64,000 nt of DNA from WLND01 sp040398845 (GTDB taxonomy: Bacteria; Actinomycetota; Actinomycetes; S36-B12): NCBI GenBank assembly GCA_040398845.1, contig JBBATH010000002.1:1-64000 (forward strand), read 5' to 3'. The notes beneath the pieces are model-generated. The model saw only the letters and a program-made list of their open reading frames with translations. It had not been told where the DNA came from and ran no database searches. Both the position numbers and the translations under genes were made by a program. Of this stretch, positions 59,548 to 64,000 are shown piece by piece (positions within the stretch are counted from its first letter, which is position 1; each line of letters starts with the position of its first letter).

Positions 59548-62040
59548 TCAGATCACAGTCTCGACCGGCGGCATGTCAGGCAGGGTCACCTTCGGTGTCG
59601 CGGTGAAGCTGAACTCGCGCTCAGCCCCCTCGCCTGTAACGTCTATCACCACAATACTGCCCGGATGCAGATCTCCGAACAACATCTTCTCGCTCAGCGA
59701 GTCCTCGATGTCGCGCTGGATGACGCGACGCAGTGGCCGAGCACCTAGCGAGGGGTCGTACCCGCGCTCAGCGAGGAGCGTCTTCGCCGATGCGGTGAGT
59801 TCAAGGGCCATATCCCTCTCCTCGAGCCGCTTCTCGAGGCCGGCGATCATCAGATCGACGATCTGGAAGATTTCGGCCTGACTCAACTGGTGGAAGACGA
59901 TGACATCGTCGATACGGTTCAAGAACTCGGGCCGGAAGTGCTGCTTGAGTTCTTGCTGCACCTTGGCCTTCATCTGCTCGTATGCGGTCTCACCGTCGTT
60001 CTCTGGTGCGAAGCCGAGCATGACGCCCTTCGAGACGTCACGGCTGCCCAGGTTCGTCGTCATGATGATGACGGTGTTCTTGAAATCGACGACCCGGCCT
60101 TGGGCGTCGGTGAGGCGACCCTCTTCAAGCACCTGGAGCAGCGAGTTGAAGATATCGGGGTGCGCCTTCTCGACCTCATCGAACAACACCACGGAGAACG
60201 GCTTGCGGCGCACCTTCTCGGTGAGCTGGCCGCCCTCCTCATAGCCAACATAACCGGGGGGCGAGCCGAACAGACGCGAAGCGGTGTGGCGCTCTGAGTA
60301 CTCACTCATATCGAGTGCGATGAGCGCGTTCTCGTCGCCAAAGAGGAACTCGGCAAGGGTCTTGCTCAGCTCGGTCTTTCCGACGCCGGAGGGTCCGGCG
60401 AAGATGAAGGATCCGGACGGACGCTTGGGGTCCTTCAGCCCGGCACGGGTACGCCGGATGGACTTGGAAAGCGCCTTGACCGCCTGCTCCTGACCGATGA
60501 CCCGGCGGTGCAGTTCGTCTTCCATGCGCAGCAGTCGCGCAATGTCATCCTCGGTGAGGTCGGTGACGGGGATGCCGGTCATGAGCGCCAGCACCTCGCC
60601 AATGAGGCGAGCATCGACCTCGGCCACGACATCGAGGTCGCCGGCCTTCCATTCGCGCTCGCGCTGCGCCTTCTCGGCGAGCAGCTGCTTCTCGGTGTCG
60701 CGAAGTGCGGCAGCCTTCTCGAAGTCCTGCGCATCGATCGCCGACTCCTTGTCCTTGCGGGCAGCGGCGATGCGGTCGTCGAACTCGCGCAGGTCCGGCG
60801 GGGCGGTCATTCGACGGATCCGCAGACGTGACCCTGCCTCGTCGATGAGATCGATCGCCTTATCGGGCAGGTGACGATCGGAAATGTACCGATCGGACAG
60901 GCGTGCTGCGGCCTCAAGGGCGTCATCGGTGATGGACACCCGGTGGTGCGATTCGTAACGATCGCGAAGTCCCTTGAGAATCTCGACCGTATGCGGGACG
61001 TCGGGCGCCTCCACCTTGACCGGGGCGAAGCGGCGCTCAAGTGCCGCATCCTTCTCGATGTGCTTGCGGTACTCGTCGAGCGTGGTGGCCCCGATCGTCT
61101 GCAGCTCTCCTCGCGCGAGCATCGGCTTGAGGATGCTCGCGGCATCGATCGCGCCCTCAGCGGCCCCGGCCCCGACAAGGGTATGGAGCTCATCAATGAA
61201 CAGGACGATGTCGCCACGGGTGCGGATCTCCTTGAGGACCTTCTTGAGCCGCTCCTCAAAGTCACCGCGGTACCGACTGCCGGCGACGAGTGCACCGAGG
61301 TCGAGGGTGTAGAGCTGCTTGTCCTTCAAGGTCTCCGGGACGTCGCCTGACACGATGTTCTGGGCGAGGCCCTCAACGATGGCGGTCTTGCCGACGCCAG
61401 GCTCACCAATGAGGACTGGGTTGTTCTTCGTGCGCCGGGAGAGCACCTGCATGACCCGCTCGATTTCCTTCTCACGGCCGATCACTGGGTCGAGCTTGCC
61501 CTCGCGAGCTGCTGCGGTGAGGTTGCGTCCGAACTGATCGAGGACGAGGGAGGTCGAGGGGGTACCCTCCGCTGGGCCACCGGCCGTGACCGGCTCCTTG
61601 CCCTGGTAGCCACTGAGCAACTGGATCACCTGCTGGCGGACCCGATTGAGATCGGCACCGAGCTTCACGAGGACCTGCGCTGCGACGCCTTCGCCCTCGC
61701 GGATGAGGCCGAGCAAGATGTGCTCGGTTCCGATGTAGTTGTGGCCGAGTTGCAGCGCCTCTCGCAGGGAGAGCTCGAGGACCTTCTTCGCACGCGGGGT
61801 GAATGGGATGTGGCCGCTAGGCGCCTGCTGGCCCTGACCGATGATCTCTTCAACCTGCTGGCGGACCGCCTCGAGGGAGATGCCCAGGCTCTCGAGTGCC
61901 TTTGCAGCGACGCCCTCGCCCTCGTGGATGAGGCCGAGCAGGATGTGCTCGGTGCCGATGTAGTTGTGGTTGAGCATTCGGGCTTCCTCTTGCGCAAGGA
62001 CAACCACTCGCCGGGCCCGATCAGTGAACCGCTCGAACAT
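59548..62040 (-). CDS. clpC: ATP-dependent Clp protease ATP-binding subunit ClpC
   Basis: An 830-residue AAA+ unfoldase. Two N-domain repeats (NHNYIGTEHILLGL and GHNYIGTEHILLGL), the first Walker A GEPGVGKTAIVEGLA, a middle UVR-containing segment (FEKAAALRDTEKQLL), the second Walker A GPSGVGKTELSKT, and a C-terminal D2 small domain (GARPLRRVIQRDIED). It feeds ClpP1P2. ATG 62040 gives the family start MFERFTDRARR; the frame upstream is not conserved. A ClgR-type site is about 125 bp upstream. Confidence 0.95.
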   Translation of the reverse strand: MFERFTDRARRVVVLAQEEARMLNHNYIGTEHILLGLIHEGEGVAAKALESLGISLEAVRQQVEEIIGQGQQAPSGHIPFTPRAKKVLELSLREALQLGHNYIGTEHILLGLIREGEGVAAQVLVKLGADLNRVRQQVIQLLSGYQGKEPVTAGGPAEGTPSTSLVLDQFGRNLTAAAREGKLDPVIGREKEIERVMQVLSRRTKNNPVLIGEPGVGKTAIVEGLAQNIVSGDVPETLKDKQLYTLDLGALVAGSRYRGDFEERLKKVLKEIRTRGDIVLFIDELHTLVGAGAAEGAIDAASILKPMLARGELQTIGATTLDEYRKHIEKDAALERRFAPVKVEAPDVPHTVEILKGLRDRYESHHRVSITDDALEAAARLSDRYISDRHLPDKAIDLIDEAGSRLRIRRMTAPPDLREFDDRIAAARKDKESAIDAQDFEKAAALRDTEKQLLAEKAQREREWKAGDLDVVAEVDARLIGEVLALMTGIPVTDLTEDDIARLLRMEDELHRRVIGQEQAVKALSKSIRRTRAGLKDPKRPSGSFIFAGPSGVGKTELSKTLAEFLFGDENALIALDMSEYSERHTASRLFGSPPGYVGYEEGGQLTEKVRRKPFSVVLFDEVEKAHPDIFNSLLQVLEEGRLTDAQGRVVDFKNTVIIMTTNLGSRDVSKGVMLGFAPENDGETAYEQMKAKVQQELKQHFRPEFLNRIDDVIVFHQLSQAEIFQIVDLMIAGLEKRLEERDMALELTASAKTLLAERGYDPSLGARPLRRVIQRDIEDSLSEKMLFGDLHPGSIVVIDVTGEGAEREFSFTATPKVTLPDMPPVETVI

Positions 62041-62161
62041 TCCGTGCTCCCTCTTCCGCTGCTCGATCGGGTTCGCACCCGCCGCTGCAGCAATGGTAAC
62101 CGCGCTTGGCTTCTTCACCACTCCAACAGCGGACTGGTCCAGATGCTTTCCCACGGCTGTA

Positions 62162-62172
62162 CGCCAACCGCG
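62162..62172. promoter_or_regulatory. ClgR-type operator candidate upstream of clpC
   Basis: CGC-CAACC-GCG with A/T flanks (tgtaCGCcaaccGCGaaca) matches the CGCnnnnnGCG core of ClgR sites, which activate clp genes in corynebacteria and mycobacteria. It lies 122-132 bp upstream of clpC in the clpC-ppc divergent region. The remaining ~200 bp show no other clear element. Confidence 0.5.
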
Positions 62173-62243
62173 AACACGAATGTCCGGGAAACACTTGGGA
62201 AACGTCCGCGGGACACAATGATGGCATGTGCGAGGGTTTTGCG

Positions 62244-64000
62244 ATGAGTGCCGACGGTGATGCAGACCCCGGACTTCGCACCCAGATTCGCGAGCTTGGG
62301 TCTCTCCTCGGCCAGACACTCGTTCGACAGGAGGGGGCGGCCCTCCTCGAACTTGTCGAGGAGATTCGGCACGAGGTGCGATCTGATCCCTCAAGGGCGG
62401 CGGCGCGCCTTGCGTCAATTGATCTCTCGACAGCAACACTGCTCGCCCGGGCTTTCTCGATCTACTTTGATCTCGCGAACATCGCCGAACAGGTCGAACG
62501 CTCCCGCGATGTCCTTACCCGGCGCGAGTCGACCGGCGGGCCGCTGCATCAGGTGGCCCAGATTGCGCGCACCCAAGGCATCGATATCGAGGCCGTGCGT
62601 CACCTGAGTCGCACGATGTCGGTGCGCCCCGTGTTCACCGCCCACCCCACTGAGGCGGCGCGCCGGTCGGTGCTGATGAAGCTGCGGAGAATTGCGGACC
62701 TCCTCCTTGACACCTCACTCGACCCCGCGCAGCAGCAGGCCCGACTCGCCGAGTTCGTCGAGCTTCTCTGGCAGACCGATGAGCTTCGGCTCCAGCAACC
62801 CCATGTGATCGACGAGGCTCGAAATGCTCTTTACTACATCGACGACCTCACCCGGGGACCACTCGTCGATGTCCTCGAACGCCTCGCATCTGCCTTCGGT
62901 GAGCTCGGCGTGGACTTGCCGCCCCAGGCCAGGCCGCTCAGCTTCGGCTCCTGGATCGGCGGTGATCGCGATGGAAATCCCTTCGTCACCCCGGAGGTCA
63001 CCGCTGACGTCCTCGCGTTCCAGCGTGAGCACGCCATCGCAGACCTCATGCCGCTCGTGAACCAGCTCGTCGAGGACCTGTCGATCTCCGAGCGCATCTG
63101 CCCCTCGTGCGATGAGTTACGCGCATCCGTCGCGGCTGACCTCCAGCAGCTGCCCGATCTCGAGCCGCGCTACCTGCGCATCAATGCCGAAGAGCCCGTC
63201 CGACTCAAACTCACCATCGTTCGTAAACGTCTCCAACTCACCCGGGATCGGGCAGCCAAGGGCAGTCAGCACCAGCCCGGACGCGACTACGCGAAGACCC
63301 AGGACCTCCTCGATGATCTCCTCCTCGTCAGGGGCGACCTCCTTGCCAGCCGGGGTGAGCTCGCCGCCCACGGGGTGCTCGACCGAGCAATTCGCGTGAT
63401 CGCAGCAATTGGCCTGCCGCTGGCAACCCTCGATATCCGTGAGCACGCCGACAAATACCATCACGCCCTCGGCCAGCTCATCGATCGTCTCGGCACCGTT
63501 GCCCGTGACTATGAGCAGCTGACCAGGGCCGAGCGACTCAACGTCATTCAGGCCGAGCTTGCGAGCCTTCGCCCACTCGCACCGACGCCCCCACCACTCG
63601 ACGCCGACGGCATTTCGACCTACCGCACCTTCGTCGCAGTGCGTGAAGCCCTCGACCGGTACGGCCCCAGGGTGATTGAGTCATGCATCGTCTCGATGAC
63701 CCGCGGCGCCGACGATGTCCTCGCCGCGGTGGTCCTCGCCCGCGAGGCTGGGCTGGTCGACACGGGCAACGGTACGTCACGCGTGGGTTTCGTACCGCTC
63801 CTTGAGACCGTGGACGAACTCCGGGCAGCTGGCACGATCGTCGATGAGCTGCTTGGCACGCCTCTCTACCGGTCGCTTGTCCGCTCACGCGGCGACGTCC
63901 AAGAGGTCATGCTCGGCTACTCGGACTCTAATAAGGATGCCGGGATCACCACCTCGCAGTGGGAGATTCACCTTTCCCAACGACGCCTTCGAGATGTCAC
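62244..64000 (+). CDS. ppc: phosphoenolpyruvate carboxylase (3' end outside window)
   Basis: The first 585 residues of PEP carboxylase, which makes oxaloacetate from PEP and bicarbonate. Active-site His is in FTAHPTEA, the phosphate and metal loop in SWIGGDRDGNPFVT, and the conserved LGYSDSNKDAGI is near the end of the window. The frame is open to the last base. ATG 62244 gives the family start (SADGDADPGLRTQIRELG). Divergent from clpC. Confidence 0.95.
   Translation, partial: MSADGDADPGLRTQIRELGSLLGQTLVRQEGAALLELVEEIRHEVRSDPSRAAARLASIDLSTATLLARAFSIYFDLANIAEQVERSRDVLTRRESTGGPLHQVAQIARTQGIDIEAVRHLSRTMSVRPVFTAHPTEAARRSVLMKLRRIADLLLDTSLDPAQQQARLAEFVELLWQTDELRLQQPHVIDEARNALYYIDDLTRGPLVDVLERLASAFGELGVDLPPQARPLSFGSWIGGDRDGNPFVTPEVTADVLAFQREHAIADLMPLVNQLVEDLSISERICPSCDELRASVAADLQQLPDLEPRYLRINAEEPVRLKLTIVRKRLQLTRDRAAKGSQHQPGRDYAKTQDLLDDLLLVRGDLLASRGELAAHGVLDRAIRVIAAIGLPLATLDIREHADKYHHALGQLIDRLGTVARDYEQLTRAERLNVIQAELASLRPLAPTPPPLDADGISTYRTFVAVREALDRYGPRVIESCIVSMTRGADDVLAAVVLAREAGLVDTGNGTSRVGFVPLLETVDELRAAGTIVDELLGTPLYRSLVRSRGDVQEVMLGYSDSNKDAGITTSQWEIHLSQRRLRDV

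Overview
The window is a chromosomal segment of a high-GC actinobacterium (class Actinomycetes, genus not determinable from the sequence). The evidence is gene content and order: a 14-gene nuo operon, a complete menaquinone set, a 32-codon bS22 ribosomal protein gene beside a BldC-like regulator and proC, a TetR-GNAT fusion, a CtpE-like pump, ClpC, and an order that from memory matches mycobacterial blocks (radA to clpC; ppx to hemD; PGAM to ccsA; men genes). There is no prophage, CRISPR array, integron or secondary-metabolite cluster. Almost every gene belongs to energy metabolism, cofactor synthesis or housekeeping.

Layout. 1-1.6 kb: a PlsC-type acyltransferase, tRNA-Tyr and yajQ. 1.6-6 kb: a compact complex-I-like trio (nuoI, nuoC and nuoB paralogues, no nuoD or membrane subunits), divergent from the 2-oxoacid:ferredoxin oxidoreductase genes korA-korB, then a rarD-like transporter without a standard start codon at the right place. 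7-24.4 kb (minus strand): nuoA to nuoN, then a polyprenyl diphosphate synthase and a crotonase-fold gene, behind a probable Rex operator. 24.6-34.3 kb: menG, menF, the unit menB-menC-menD-TetR/GNAT, then menE and menA. 34.2-36.1 kb: two small membrane-protein genes, then a frameshifted AbiEi-type gene bracketed by inverted copies of a dispersed ~75-bp repeat. 36.2-42.4 kb (minus): SUMT/HemD fusion, a histidine phosphatase, and the cytochrome c maturation set tlpA-ccdA-resB-ccsA. 42.7-51.8 kb: glutaredoxin-like protein, acyl-CoA synthetase, HAD phosphatase, acyltransferase, atypical SDR, bS22, BldC-like HTH, AcuC, ProC, a proline-dehydrogenase-like protein and a sugar-isomerase-like protein. 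51.8-64 kb: CtpE-like P-type ATPase, Ppx/GppA, a cysteine-rich protein, RadA, an anchored extracytoplasmic protein, MutY, ClpC and the start of PEP carboxylase.

The first two thirds read as a respiration neighbourhood. KorAB can generate reduced ferredoxin, complex I and the Men enzymes with the prenyl synthase build the quinone-reducing arm, and the Ccs system and HemD supply haem to c-type cytochromes. The least explained structures are the BCI trio beside korAB, the ~75-bp repeat family (four copies, two of them inverted around the broken AbiEi gene), and places where conserved actinobacterial neighbours are missing: disA after radA (its place holds a repeat copy) and hemA-hemC before hemD (a 354-bp spacer). 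Starts given here were often moved inward from the longest open frame, using 4-base start/stop overlaps, Shine-Dalgarno sequences or family N-termini.
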